Shown here piece by piece: positions 1-8,794 of a stretch of DNA of 64,000 nt. Source of the DNA: Streptomyces sp. STR69 (GTDB lineage: Bacteria > Actinomycetota > Actinomycetes > Streptomycetales > Streptomycetaceae). The stretch spans positions 78,005 to 142,004 of the forward strand of contig NZ_JALJRY010000017.1 of the NCBI RefSeq assembly GCF_024519455.1, in the 5' to 3' direction. The position numbers and the translations under genes were made by a program. The notes under the pieces are model-generated. The model worked only from the letters and a program-made list of their open reading frames with translations. It was not told where the DNA came from and made no database searches. Within the stretch, counting starts at the first letter, position 1. Each line of letters opens with the position of its first letter.

Positions 1-55
1 CGGACCCGCCGATTCGCTGTGTACGCCCGGGTGTTGCCCCCGGCCCCCGATCACC

Positions 56-715
56 TCAACGCGTGCTGACCACCACGGTCTTGGCGGCCTTGTCGTGCAG
101 GCCCTGCTTGTACGGCTTGTCGAAGAAGCTCCAACCGCCGCTGATCGCCGTCCAGATGCAGGCGCAGCAGAACGCGAACGGGATCCACAGCACCGCCGCG
201 CGGATCAGGTTGGTCTGCACGGAGGGCGTCGACCCGTTGTCGAGGTTGGCCACCCGCAGGCCCAGCCACTTCTTGCCCAGCGTCTGGCCCGACTTGGAGA
301 GCATCACGGTGTCGTAGCCCATGTACAGCACGGCCGCGGTGAACGACTGCCCGAGCGACTTGGCGTACGACACGTGGTCGGAGTTCAGGTCGTACTCGTG
401 CACGCCGAAGGCCCAGGTGAGCAGCCAGACGAGGATGCCGACGAGGATCATGTCGATGATCCGGGCGAGCGTGCGCCGGCCGCTGTCGGCGAGCGGGGGC
501 ATGCCGGCGAGGGGGTCGGTGGGGTACGAGCCGCCGCTGTAGGGAGGCGGTTCACTGCCGAAGGGCGGCGGCTGACTGCCGTACGACGGCGGTTGACTGC
601 CGTACGGCGGCGGGTCGTACGGTGAGCCCGATCCCTGGCCAGGAGGGGGCTGCTTCCTGAACGGGTCGTCTTCCGGCGGCTGCTGGCCGGAGCCCGGAGG
701 CGGTTCGGTACTCAT
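56..715 (-). CDS. RDD-family membrane protein with proline-rich N-terminus
   Basis: 219 aa. The first 85 or so residues are a Pro/Gly/Ser/Gln/Tyr-rich linker with repeated PPPYGSQP-like units, typical of cytoplasmic tails in Streptomyces. The rest is an RDD domain: an R-R-x-x-A-R-I-I-D motif opens the first membrane segment, GQTLGKKWLGLRV follows the second, and a third hydrophobic segment lies near the C-terminus. Family function is unproven; some RDD proteins are transporters. The start at 715 (ATG, MSTEPPPG) was chosen because it opens the linker; upstream the frame has no support. It follows another RDD gene on the same strand (805-2355), so the pair may be a tandem duplication. Confidence 0.85.
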   Translation of the reverse strand: MSTEPPPGSGQQPPEDDPFRKQPPPGQGSGSPYDPPPYGSQPPSYGSQPPPFGSEPPPYSGGSYPTDPLAGMPPLADSGRRTLARIIDMILVGILVWLLTWAFGVHEYDLNSDHVSYAKSLGQSFTAAVLYMGYDTVMLSKSGQTLGKKWLGLRVANLDNGSTPSVQTNLIRAAVLWIPFAFCCACIWTAISGGWSFFDKPYKQGLHDKAAKTVVVSTR

Positions 716-804
716 GGCCCGAGTCGACCGCGAACGCCACGTCTCCGCATCCGGCGAGCGGCCGTCCGGGGTACGGAATCCGGTACCCCGGATGCCGTAC
801 CCCG

Positions 805-2355
805 CTATCCCGCTACGAACGTATGTGCGGCCTTGTCGTGCCAGCACTGGCGCCAGGGCCGGTCGAACAGACACCAGGCGACACCGACGATCCCGATGCC
901 GAGCACGCCCGGGACGCTGTAGACGAGCCAGCGGCGCAGCGCCCCGCCGAAGCCGGGCGGCTCGTGGCTCTCGATGCCGCGCACCTCGAGACCGCAGAGC
1001 TTCTTGCCGAGGGTACGGCCCCACTTGGCGGTGGGCAGCGCCTCGTAGAGGACGCCGAAGAGGAGGAGTACGGCCAGGACGATGCCGAGGTAGGCGCCCG
1101 TGGTGCCGTCCAGCAGCCAGACCGTTTCGGTACGGCCGGAGAGCTTGGCCGCGTCGATCTTCTCGTTGATGTGGTCGGCCGCCTTGGCACCGAGCGGCAC
1201 GGCTGCGGTCGCGGTGACCGCGCCGAGCACGACGGTGTCGACGAGCCGGGCCGCCAGCCGCTTGCCGAGCCCCGCGGGGCGGGCCGCCGACTGCCGCCGG
1301 GCCGCCGCCTGGAACACGTCGTCCACGGGCGGCTTCCAGGGCGCTACGGGCCCGTCCTCGTCCCCCGCCAGCCGGTGCACCTGCTGCGCCCAGGAGGGCT
1401 GCCCGCCACCGATGCCGGTGGCCATGGGCATGCCTACGGCCGCCTGCGGCTGCTGCCCCGGCCCGGACTGCTGGGGCACACCGGGGGCGGGCTGCGGGGG
1501 GCCGGAGAGAGCCGTGGAAGCGGCGGGTGCGGGCGCCGCCCCGGCGCCACTGCCCGCCTGGGCCTGTGCGGCGGCACGCGCGGCTGCGGCCTTGCCGGCG
1601 CCGAAGCCCGGGCCGGAGGGGTCGGTGGCGGGCGGATTTCCGCCCGGCCCCTGGCCACCGGCAGCGGAGCCGGTGCCGGCGGGCCCGTAGCCCGCGGCGG
1701 CGGAACCGGCCGAACCCTGCGAGCGGTAGCCTCCGGCGGCCGGATCGGAGCCGCCCGAGCCCTGAGGGCCGGAGCCTGCCCGGCCCGGCGGGCCGAAGCC
1801 GCCTGCTGCCGCGCCGGATCCCGTCGAGCCCGGTGTGCCGAAGTCGCCCGCGGTCCCCGTGCCCGTGCCGCCCGCGTTCCCCGTGCTCCCGGTATGCGCC
1901 CCCGGTGCCCCGTCCTGTTGGGGGGTGCGCGGGGTGGGGCGGCGGAAAGTGGTCGTGCCCTCGTCGGGGGTGTCCTGGCCCGCGGGGCGGCGGAAGACGA
2001 AGGTGCCCGGGTTGGACGGTTCGTCCTGTTGGGCGGGGACCCTCGGGTCCGGGGCGCCCCAGGAGACGTGGTGGTCCCGGGCGCCGCCGAAACCGCTCTG
2101 GTGGGCGCGGTCCGCGCCCCAGGCCGACGCCGGCTCGGGGTCCTCGTCGAAGAAGTGCGGCCCGGTCTCCTCGACGGACGGGCCCGCGACGGACGGGCCC
2201 GCGCCGGGCGACAGCCCGTCCGACGGCGCCGGGCGGCTGGTGCCGGGCACCCAGGCCGCGCCGTTCCAGTACCGGACGTATCCAGGAATGGACGGGTCCG
2301 GGTAGTACCCCTCGCGGGGCCTGTCGTCACCGGGTGCCGGGGTTGGGGCGCTCAT
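805..2355 (-). CDS. RDD-family membrane protein with DUF2510 domain and long Gly-rich linker
   Basis: 516 aa. The N-terminus has the DUF2510 signature (GYYPDPSIPGYVRYWNGAAW, about residues 16-35). A linker of about 300 residues follows, rich in Gly, Ala, Ser and Pro, including FRRP repeats (FVFRRPAG, TTFRRPTP). The C-terminal 150 residues are an RDD domain with RLAARLVDTVVLGAV, WGRTLGKKLCGLEV and three hydrophobic segments. DUF2510 plus RDD is a common actinobacterial envelope architecture; its role is unknown. The start at 2355 (MSAPTPAP) gives the DUF2510 domain near the N-terminus. It is divergent from ssgG. Confidence 0.85.
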   Translation of the reverse strand: MSAPTPAPGDDRPREGYYPDPSIPGYVRYWNGAAWVPGTSRPAPSDGLSPGAGPSVAGPSVEETGPHFFDEDPEPASAWGADRAHQSGFGGARDHHVSWGAPDPRVPAQQDEPSNPGTFVFRRPAGQDTPDEGTTTFRRPTPRTPQQDGAPGAHTGSTGNAGGTGTGTAGDFGTPGSTGSGAAAGGFGPPGRAGSGPQGSGGSDPAAGGYRSQGSAGSAAAGYGPAGTGSAAGGQGPGGNPPATDPSGPGFGAGKAAAARAAAQAQAGSGAGAAPAPAASTALSGPPQPAPGVPQQSGPGQQPQAAVGMPMATGIGGGQPSWAQQVHRLAGDEDGPVAPWKPPVDDVFQAAARRQSAARPAGLGKRLAARLVDTVVLGAVTATAAVPLGAKAADHINEKIDAAKLSGRTETVWLLDGTTGAYLGIVLAVLLLFGVLYEALPTAKWGRTLGKKLCGLEVRGIESHEPPGFGGALRRWLVYSVPGVLGIGIVGVAWCLFDRPWRQCWHDKAAHTFVAG

Positions 2356-2619
2356 GTCCGTCGTCCCGTATCTGCTCGGAGGTCGAATGAGGGTGTCCAC
2401 ATCTATCAGACCCGTGGGACCACCACTGCCCGTCCCGCCGGACCCACCCCTTTCCGGGCAAGCTCGTGCACGGAGTCCACACGCCCCGAAGCCCCGTGAC
2501 GCCTTCGCGAAGCCTCGCGGAAAAAAAGTTTCCCGAAGTCGCGTAATGCTTGGGGCCGCACGCCCTCTCCACTCGTACGGGCCCACCGCAGGGCCCGTGC
2601 GCGAGAGAGGACACACGTC
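2356..2619. promoter_or_regulatory. Divergent promoter region between the RDD gene and ssgG
   Basis: 264 bp non-coding region between divergent start codons. It includes an A-rich run near 2520 (GGAAAAAAAGTTTCCCG) and must hold both promoters. The ribosome-binding sequence for ssgG is GAGAGAGG, about ten bases before the ATG at 2620. I could not assign a specific sigma-factor promoter. Confidence 0.4.
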
Positions 2620-3093
2620 ATGCACACAGTGGTAGAGCGGGAGTTGGAGCTGAAGCTGATCCTGTCGCCGGAACGGAGCATTCCCGTTCCGGCCCGGCTC
2701 AGCTACCGCACGGATGACCCGTACGCCGTCCACATCTCCTTCCACATCAACTCCGAGCACCCCGTGCACTGGACGTTCGCCCGCGAACTGCTCGTCGAGG
2801 GGGTGTTCCGGCCCTGCGGGCACGGTGATGTACGGGTGTGGCCGACGAAGGTGGAGGGGCGCAGTGTCGTCCTGATGGCGCTGAGTTCACCCGACGGAGA
2901 CGCCCTCCTGGAGGCCCCGGCGGCCCAGGTGTCGGCGTGGCTGGAGCGGACCCTGCGGGTGGTGCCCCCGGGCTCTGAGGCCGAGCAGCTCGGTATCGAC
3001 GACGGCCTCGCCGAGCTGCTCGCACCGACCCCGGCCGACGACCTGTGGCTGCGCGACCCCTGGCCGTCGGACGAGTCGCGGGACGGGGAGTGA
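2620..3093 (+). CDS. ssgG: SsgA-like sporulation/cell-division protein, probably SsgG
   Basis: 157 aa. SsgA-like proteins are small actinobacterial proteins that control septum placement and spore-wall assembly in aerial hyphae. The sequence shows the family pattern: an N-terminal beta-rich half with RTDDPYAVHISFH, the W-T-F-A-R-E-L-L motif, and a later RVWP segment. Length is in the usual 130-160 range. The assignment to ssgG rests on context: in S. coelicolor ssgG (SCO2924, from memory) lies next to a FAD oxidase gene and a few genes from hpd, as here. It stands alone on the plus strand. Confidence 0.88.
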   Translation: MHTVVERELELKLILSPERSIPVPARLSYRTDDPYAVHISFHINSEHPVHWTFARELLVEGVFRPCGHGDVRVWPTKVEGRSVVLMALSSPDGDALLEAPAAQVSAWLERTLRVVPPGSEAEQLGIDDGLAELLAPTPADDLWLRDPWPSDESRDGE

Positions 3094-3118
3094 GCCGCGG
3101 GGAGGATCAGGTTCGGGT

Positions 3119-4519
3119 TCAGAAGAGCTTGCCCGGGTTGAGGATGCCCAGCGGGTCGAAGGTCGCCTTGACCGCCCGCTGCATCTCCACGCCCACCGGC
3201 CCGATCTCGCGGGCCAGCCACTCCTTCTTCAGGACGCCGACGCCGTGTTCGCCGGTGATGGTGCCGCCGAGTTCCAGGCCGAGGGCCATGATCTCGTCGA
3301 AGGACTCGCGGGCCCGCCGGGACTCGTCGGGGTCCTGCGCGTCGAAGCAGACGGTGGGGTGGGTGTTGCCGTCGCCGGCGTGCGCGCAGACGCCGATGGT
3401 CAACTGGTACTTCTCCGCGATCCGTTCGACCCCTTCGAGCATCTCGCCGAGCCGCGACCGGGGCACGCACACGTCGTCGATCATCGTCGTACCCTTGACC
3501 GCTTCGAGCGCGGTGAGCGACAACCGCCGTGCCTGGAGCAGGAGTTCGGACTCGGCCGCGTCCTCGGCGGGCACCACCTGGGTGGCCCCGGCGGCCTCGC
3601 AGAGGGCTCCTACGGCGGCCAGGTCGGCGGCGGGGTCGAGCGTGTCGAAGGCCGCGAGCAGCAGCGCCTCCGTCGTCTCCGGCAGTCCCATGTGCGCCAG
3701 GTCGTTCACGGCCTTGACGGTCGTACGGTCCATCAGTTCGAGGAGGGACGGCACGTGCCCGCCCTCCATGATCCGGCACACGGCGTCGCACGCGGCTGCC
3801 GCGGACCCGAACTCGGCGGCCAGCACCAGCTGTTGGGGCGGCTGCGGCTTCAGCGCCAGGACCGCCTTCACGACGATGCCGAGCGAGCCCTCGGAGCCGA
3901 CGAACAGGCGGGTCAGGTCGTACCCGGCAACCCCCTTGGCCGTACGGCGCCCGGTGCTCATCAGCCGTCCGTCGGCGAGGACGACGTCCAGGCCGAGGAC
4001 GTACTCGGCCGTCACCCCGTACTTCACGCAGCACAGCCCGCCCGAGGCGGTGCCGATGTTGCCGCCGATGGTGCACATCTCCCAGCTGGAGGGGTCGGGC
4101 GGGTAGCAGAGGCCGTGTTCGTTGACCGCGCGGGAGAGGGTCGCGTTGATGACGCCCGGCTCGACGACCGCGATGCGGTCGACCGGGCTGATCTCCAGGA
4201 TGCGGTCCATCTTCGTCAGGGACAGCACGATGCAGCCCTCGGAGGCGTTGGCCGCGCCCGACAGGCCGGTGCGGGCGCCCTGCGGGACGACCGGGACGCG
4301 CAGTTCGGTGGCGACGCGCATCACGTGCTGGACGTGTTCGACCGTGCGCGGCAGCACGACGACGGCCGGGGTGCCGGACGGGCAGAAGCTCGCCATGTCG
4401 TTGGCGTACGAGACCGTGACGTCCGGGTCGGTGAGGACGGCCTCGGCGGGCAGCCCGGTCAGCAGGCGGTCGAGCAGGGTTCCGGTGTCGTGGTCGCGAG
4501 GCGCTTCGATACGGCTCAT
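3119..4519 (-). CDS. FAD-linked oxidase (glycolate/D-lactate oxidase GlcD-like)
   Basis: 466 aa, usual length for GlcD/D-2-hydroxyacid oxidoreductases. Around residues 70-130 lies the PCMH-type FAD-binding fold (VVPQGARTGLSGAAN, then GGNIGTASGGLCCVKYGVT). The C-terminal oxidase cap ends with the family signature GDGNTHPT and GEHGVGVLKKEWL. It is predicted to oxidise a small 2-hydroxy acid such as glycolate or lactate in the cytoplasm; the substrate is not readable from sequence. The start at 4519 (MSRIEAPR) was preferred over an upstream in-frame ATG because family homology begins here. Its 3' end faces ssgG. Confidence 0.88.
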   Translation of the reverse strand: MSRIEAPRDHDTGTLLDRLLTGLPAEAVLTDPDVTVSYANDMASFCPSGTPAVVVLPRTVEHVQHVMRVATELRVPVVPQGARTGLSGAANASEGCIVLSLTKMDRILEISPVDRIAVVEPGVINATLSRAVNEHGLCYPPDPSSWEMCTIGGNIGTASGGLCCVKYGVTAEYVLGLDVVLADGRLMSTGRRTAKGVAGYDLTRLFVGSEGSLGIVVKAVLALKPQPPQQLVLAAEFGSAAAACDAVCRIMEGGHVPSLLELMDRTTVKAVNDLAHMGLPETTEALLLAAFDTLDPAADLAAVGALCEAAGATQVVPAEDAAESELLLQARRLSLTALEAVKGTTMIDDVCVPRSRLGEMLEGVERIAEKYQLTIGVCAHAGDGNTHPTVCFDAQDPDESRRARESFDEIMALGLELGGTITGEHGVGVLKKEWLAREIGPVGVEMQRAVKATFDPLGILNPGKLF

Positions 4520-4608
4520 GATCACAGCGTCGCACTCGCGGCCATCGGTGTGAACCCCGTCCGCGCGCGGCTTCGGCTGCCGGGGCACGGTCGTCGTACT
4601 GACGCAGA

Positions 4609-6099
4609 GTGAGCGCCATGGAGAACGAACAGCGGAGCCCGGGTACGTCCCTGGTGGCGGAGGCTCGCAGGCGCCGCTCCCCCGTTCTGCGGCGGGTGCT
4701 GATCGCCTCGGTCGCCGGGTGTGCCGTGGTCGGCGGGCTGCTGTGGCTGCTGCCCGAGGAACCTCGTCCGGCGCCGCCGCCCGCGCCGGGACCCAAGGCG
4801 CAGGCGCTGACCGCCGTCACCGCGGGGGTACCGGCCGCGCTGCCCGACCTGGCCGCGCTGATCGGCGACCGCGAGGCCCGGGTGCGGGCCGATCCGCGGG
4901 ACGCGCGGTCCTGGGCGGTGCTCGGGGTGGCCTATGTGGAGCAGGGGCGGCGGACCGGGGACGCCCTGTACTACCCGAAGGCCGACGACGCCCTCCACAC
5001 CTCGCTGAAAGTGCGGGCCAAGGGGAACGACGCGAGCGCCGTGGCGATGGACGGCCTGACGGCCCTGGCGAACGAACGGCGGGACTTCCGGGCGGCCCGG
5101 ACCTGGGGCGAGGCCGCGGTGAAGCTGGCGCCGAAGCGGTGGACGACATATCCGCTGCTGATCGACGCGTACACCGGCCTCGGCGACTACAAGGCGACCC
5201 GGCGGACCCTCGAAAAGCTGCAGGAGCTGCACTCCGGGCCCGCCGTGATGGCGCGGGCCGCCGAGGTCTACCGCGACCGGGGCTGGCGCGAGGACGCCGC
5301 CGCCCAGCTCGCCGACGCGGCGGCCGGGGCGACCGCGCCCGCCGAGCAGGCGGCCTGGTGGCAGCGGGCCGGCCAGCTGGCCTGGGAACGCGGGGACCGG
5401 GAGGTGGCGCTACGGCACTTCGAGGCGGCCGTACGGATCGATCCCGACCAGCGGGAGGCGCTCGCCGGGGAGGGCCGGGCACTGGCGGCACTGAGCCGGA
5501 CCTCGGAGGCGCTGAACGCCTACCAGGTCGCCCTCGCCAAGCAGCCGACCCCCCAATACGCCCTGGAACTGGGTGAGTTGTACGAGTCACTGGGCCTCAC
5601 CCAGGCGGCCCGGGTGCAGTACGACACCCTGCAGACCCTGGCGACCCGGAACGCGGCCGGCGGTGTCGACGACGAGCTGGTGCTCGGCGTGTTCGAGGCG
5701 GACCACGGGGACGCACAGGATGCCGTACGGCGGCTGCGGGGCGAGTGGGCCCGGCAGCCGGGGATCGCGGTGGCGGACGCGCTGGGGTGGGCGCTGCACC
5801 GGGCCGGGCAGGACGCGGAGGCGCTGAAGTTCGCGTCGGTGGCGACGGACCGGGTGCACGGGGGCGGGGTGCGGGACGCGCTGTACGCGTTCCATCGGGG
5901 CATGATCGAGCGGGACTTGGACAAGACCGCCGCCGCGCGCCGGCATCTCCAGGAGGCGCTGCAGATCAACCCGTACTTCTCGCCGCTGCGGGTGCCACTG
6001 GCCCAGGCCGCGCTGGCGACCCTGGGCGAGCCGCCGGCCGAGCCCTTGCCCTCGGACAAGGAGCCGCAGGACAAGGAGCCGCAGGAGAAGGCGGGTTGA
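4609..6099 (+). CDS. Membrane-anchored TPR-repeat protein
   Basis: 496 aa. The start is GTG at 4609 (MSAMENEQ), with an ATG three codons later as an alternative. A basic stretch (RRRRSPVLRR) precedes one membrane segment (VLIASVAGCAVVGGLLWLL, about residues 28-46); a Pro/Ala linker and then at least six tetratricopeptide-like helical pairs follow, for example ARSWAVLGVAYVEQGR and ALRHFEAAVRIDPDQ. The topology implies an extracytoplasmic TPR scaffold. Partners are unknown. The C-terminus is a charged repeat (DKEPQDKEPQEK). It is convergent with the next gene, leaving only 20 bp. Confidence 0.8.
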   Translation: MSAMENEQRSPGTSLVAEARRRRSPVLRRVLIASVAGCAVVGGLLWLLPEEPRPAPPPAPGPKAQALTAVTAGVPAALPDLAALIGDREARVRADPRDARSWAVLGVAYVEQGRRTGDALYYPKADDALHTSLKVRAKGNDASAVAMDGLTALANERRDFRAARTWGEAAVKLAPKRWTTYPLLIDAYTGLGDYKATRRTLEKLQELHSGPAVMARAAEVYRDRGWREDAAAQLADAAAGATAPAEQAAWWQRAGQLAWERGDREVALRHFEAAVRIDPDQREALAGEGRALAALSRTSEALNAYQVALAKQPTPQYALELGELYESLGLTQAARVQYDTLQTLATRNAAGGVDDELVLGVFEADHGDAQDAVRRLRGEWARQPGIAVADALGWALHRAGQDAEALKFASVATDRVHGGGVRDALYAFHRGMIERDLDKTAAARRHLQEALQINPYFSPLRVPLAQAALATLGEPPAEPLPSDKEPQDKEPQEKAG

Positions 6100-6119
6100 G
6101 CCGTCGGCGGATACCGCGG

Positions 6120-6986
6120 CTACGGCTTCTGGCAGAGCGAGAACCGGCGTGCCCCCGCCTCCCCCGACGCGAAGCCCATGCACAGGCGGGTGTCGGGCTT
6201 CGTGCGGACGGCCAGACCCTCCGGTTCGCGGTAGGTGAGGGAGTAGCCGGCTTCCGTGCGGGACTGCTGGAGCAGTTCGCCGGTGCGGATGTCGAGGCAG
6301 GAGACGTAGGTGTTGCCGTGCTTCGCGGGCGGGTTGGTGGTGGAGTTGTAGGCGGTGCCCGCGAGTTGGTAGAGGTGGTCGCCGTCGAGGGCGTAGCCCT
6401 GGAACGGGATCGCCGAGTCCGGGTGGGCGCCGGTCTGCGCTATGTCGGCGAGTGGTGTGGCGTAGTCGCGGGCGACGAAGGCGTCCAAGTCCCAGACCCG
6501 GTACCGGGGTTGGTTGGCGATGCGGTAGCGGATGGCGATGCGGTTCGAGGCCGTGCAGACCGTGGGCTGGTTGTTGGTGGAGTTCGCGATCGGCTTGCGG
6601 ATCGCGACGTCGGCTGCCGTGCGGACCGCGCCGTTCGCGAAGTGGAAACGGGTGACGGCCTGGCCGTAGGCGCCCCCGGAACCGGCCTTCGCGGCGGCCT
6701 CGGTCCAGATCCAGACGTCTCCCTCGGGGGTGTTCTGCACGCCCATGCTGACCCCGTGCCCGAAGCCCTGGAGGTGCATGTGGCCGAGCAACTTGCCTGT
6801 GTGGTCGAGCTGGTTGAGGCAGAGGTTGCCCGCGTCGGCGCCGCCCTGTCTCAACTGGAGGACGTACAGGCGCTGGTGGACCTCGTCGAGGGCGAACGAC
6901 TGGAGGACCGTGGGTTCGTGCAGGGTGCCCTTCTCCCACAGCCAGCGCACTGCCGGTGCGGTCAGGTCGATGGGCGCGTCGGCCAC
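6120..6986 (-). CDS. Beta-propeller protein (TagC / phage receptor-binding-like fold)
   Basis: 288 aa. The sequence has repeated short blades with aromatic/Gly patterns (QRLYVLQLRQ, GDVWIWTEA, YRVWDLDAF, GDHLYQLAG) and no membrane segment. Similar Streptomyces proteins are annotated as teichoic acid biosynthesis protein C-like or baseplate-like propellers; I infer the fold, not the function. No signal peptide is visible at the chosen start. The likely start is GTG at 6986, with GGAGGA only three bases upstream, which is closer than usual. It lies 32 bp downstream of hpd on the same strand and may be cotranscribed. Confidence 0.6.
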   Translation of the reverse strand: MADAPIDLTAPAVRWLWEKGTLHEPTVLQSFALDEVHQRLYVLQLRQGGADAGNLCLNQLDHTGKLLGHMHLQGFGHGVSMGVQNTPEGDVWIWTEAAAKAGSGGAYGQAVTRFHFANGAVRTAADVAIRKPIANSTNNQPTVCTASNRIAIRYRIANQPRYRVWDLDAFVARDYATPLADIAQTGAHPDSAIPFQGYALDGDHLYQLAGTAYNSTTNPPAKHGNTYVSCLDIRTGELLQQSRTEAGYSLTYREPEGLAVRTKPDTRLCMGFASGEAGARRFSLCQKP

Positions 6987-7018
6987 GGTCCTCCCAAGTC
7001 CCTTGCGGGACCTGTGAG

Positions 7019-8164
7019 TTACAGGTTGCCCCGCTTTTCCTGCTCCCGCTCGATCGCCTCGAACAGGGCCTTGAAGTTGCCCTTTCCGAAGCCCATCGAG
7101 CCGTGCCGCTCGATGAGTTCGAAGAACACCGTAGGACGGTCCTGGACCGGCTTGGTGAAGATCTGGAGAAGGTACCCGTCCTCGTCGCGGTCGGCGAGGA
7201 TCTTCAGTTCGCGCAGGGTCTCGACGGGGACGCGGGTGTCGCCGACCCACTCGCCGAGGGTGTCGTAGTACGAGTCCGGGGTGTCGAGGAACTTGACCCC
7301 GGCCGCGCGCATCGTCCGTACCGTCCGCACGATGTCGTTGGTGTTGAGCGCGATGTGCTGGACGCCCGCGCCGCCGTAGAACTCCAGGTACTCGTCGATC
7401 TGGGACTTCTTCTTGGCGACGGCCGGCTCGTTGATCGGGAACTTGACCTTCAGGGTGCCGTCGGCCACGACCTTCGACATCAGCGCGCTGTACTCGGTCG
7501 CGATGTCGTCGCCCACGAACTCCTTCATGTTCGTGAAGCCCATGACCTTGTTGTAGAAGCCGACCCACTCGTTCATGTGGCCGAGCTCGACATTGCCGAC
7601 GCAGTGGTCGATGGCCTGGAACGTGCGGTGGGCGGGGGCCTCGACGAGGGGCTCGGCCGGGGCGAAGCCGGGGAGGTAGGGGCCGTTGTAGTCCACGCGC
7701 TCGACCAGCGTGTGGCGGGTCTCGCCGTAGGTGGCGATCGCGGCGAGGACGACCTTGCCGTGCTCGTCCTTCAGCTCGTACGGCTCGGCGAGCGAGCGGG
7801 CGCCGTGCTCGACGGCGTAGGCGTGGGCGGCGCGCACGTCCGGCACCTCGATGGCGAGGTCGACGACGCCGTCGCCGTGCTCGGCCACGTGCCGGGTGAG
7901 GAACTCGCCCCAGGGGGTGGCGGGCTTGATGACGGAGGTGAACACGAAGCGGGCGGAGCCGTTGGTGAGCACGTACGAGGCGGTCTCGCGGCTGCCGTTC
8001 TCCGGTCCGGAGTAGGCGACCAGGGTCATGCCGAAGGCCGTGGAGTAGTAGTGCGCAGCCTGCTTGGCGTTGCCCACGGCGAAGACGACCGCGTCCATTC
8101 CCTTGACCGGGAAGGGGTCGGCCTGCCGGGCGGTGTCGGGAGTGTGGTGAGTGGTCTGGGTCAT
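7019..8164 (-). CDS. hpd: 4-hydroxyphenylpyruvate dioxygenase
   Basis: 381 aa, the standard bacterial length. It converts 4-hydroxyphenylpyruvate to homogentisate in cytoplasmic tyrosine catabolism, using non-haem Fe(II). The vicinal-oxygen-chelate repeats are clear. The three iron ligands can be placed in AIDHCVGNV (His), VQHIALNTNDI (His) and VFFELIERHG (Glu), near residues 185, 270 and 350. The C-terminal GKGNFKALFEAIEREQ signature is intact. It is divergent from an Lrp-type regulator, with a candidate operator between them. It matches S. coelicolor hpdA (SCO2927, from memory) in context. Confidence 0.97.
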   Translation of the reverse strand: MTQTTHHTPDTARQADPFPVKGMDAVVFAVGNAKQAAHYYSTAFGMTLVAYSGPENGSRETASYVLTNGSARFVFTSVIKPATPWGEFLTRHVAEHGDGVVDLAIEVPDVRAAHAYAVEHGARSLAEPYELKDEHGKVVLAAIATYGETRHTLVERVDYNGPYLPGFAPAEPLVEAPAHRTFQAIDHCVGNVELGHMNEWVGFYNKVMGFTNMKEFVGDDIATEYSALMSKVVADGTLKVKFPINEPAVAKKKSQIDEYLEFYGGAGVQHIALNTNDIVRTVRTMRAAGVKFLDTPDSYYDTLGEWVGDTRVPVETLRELKILADRDEDGYLLQIFTKPVQDRPTVFFELIERHGSMGFGKGNFKALFEAIEREQEKRGNL

Positions 8165-8194
8165 GAGCGCAGGCTCCCCCTCCCCGGCAAGGTG

Positions 8195-8208
8195 CGCAAT
8201 AGTTTGCG
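8195..8208. promoter_or_regulatory. Candidate operator between hpd and the Lrp-type gene
   Basis: Short palindrome CGCAA-TAGT-TTGCG, 31 bp upstream of the hpd start and about 80 bp before the divergent regulator. Lrp/AsnC proteins often bind AT-centred inverted repeats in shared promoter regions. Assignment to this regulator is inference from position only. Confidence 0.4.
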
Positions 8209-8290
8209 TTTCCGCTGGGCAGCTTGTTCAGTGGTACGACCGTTTCGGCGGCCTTTCTGTACAGGATGACCATCCTCGGAGGCGGACACC

Positions 8291-8782
8291 ATGGGGATCG
8301 ATCAGCTCGACGGCCGGATCATCGTGCTGCTGGCCGAGGAGCCGCGCATCGGCGTACTGGAGATGTCCCGGCGGCTCGGGGTCGCCCGGGGGACGGCGCA
8401 GGCACGGCTGGACCGGCTTCAGTCGAATGGAGTCATCCGGGGGTTCGGTCCGCAGGTGGATCCGGCGGCCCTCGGTTATCCGGTCACGGCGTTCGCGACG
8501 CTGGAGATCCGGCAGGGGCAAGGGACGGACGTACGGGCGCACTTGGCGACCGTGCCGGAGGTGCTCGAACTGCACACGACCACCGGCAGCGGGGACATGC
8601 TGTGCCGGCTGGTGGCCCGCTCGAACGCCGATCTCCAGCGGGTCATCGACCGGGTCGTCGGTTTTGATGGCATTGTCCGGGCCGCCACCGCGATCGTGAT
8701 GGAGAACCCCGTTCCGCTGCGGGTCATCCCGCTGGTGAAACAGGCGGCGGCGGAGCCGGAAGGGACGACCTGGCCGACGTAG
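8291..8782 (+). CDS. Lrp/AsnC-family transcriptional regulator, divergent from hpd
   Basis: 163 aa. The N-terminal winged HTH (MGIDQLDGRIIVLLAEEPRI, then SRRLGVARGTAQARLDRL) is canonical. The C-terminal RAM/AsnC domain has the central GSGDMLCRLVA motif, close to the GxYD effector site of Lrp proteins, about residues 98-108. Such regulators sense amino acids or keto acids, and its position suggests control of hpd by tyrosine or a catabolite. The start has a good ribosome-binding sequence (CGGAGG). The downstream ABC operon begins 12 bp later, so read-through is possible. Confidence 0.9.
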   Translation: MGIDQLDGRIIVLLAEEPRIGVLEMSRRLGVARGTAQARLDRLQSNGVIRGFGPQVDPAALGYPVTAFATLEIRQGQGTDVRAHLATVPEVLELHTTTGSGDMLCRLVARSNADLQRVIDRVVGFDGIVRAATAIVMENPVPLRVIPLVKQAAAEPEGTTWPT

Positions 8783-8794
8783 GGGTGTGGGCAT

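Noticed and set aside
1500..1900. Repeats in the RDD protein gene as a mobile or regulatory repeat
   Set aside because: They encode a Gly/Ala/Ser/Pro linker of biased codon composition, common in Streptomyces membrane proteins.
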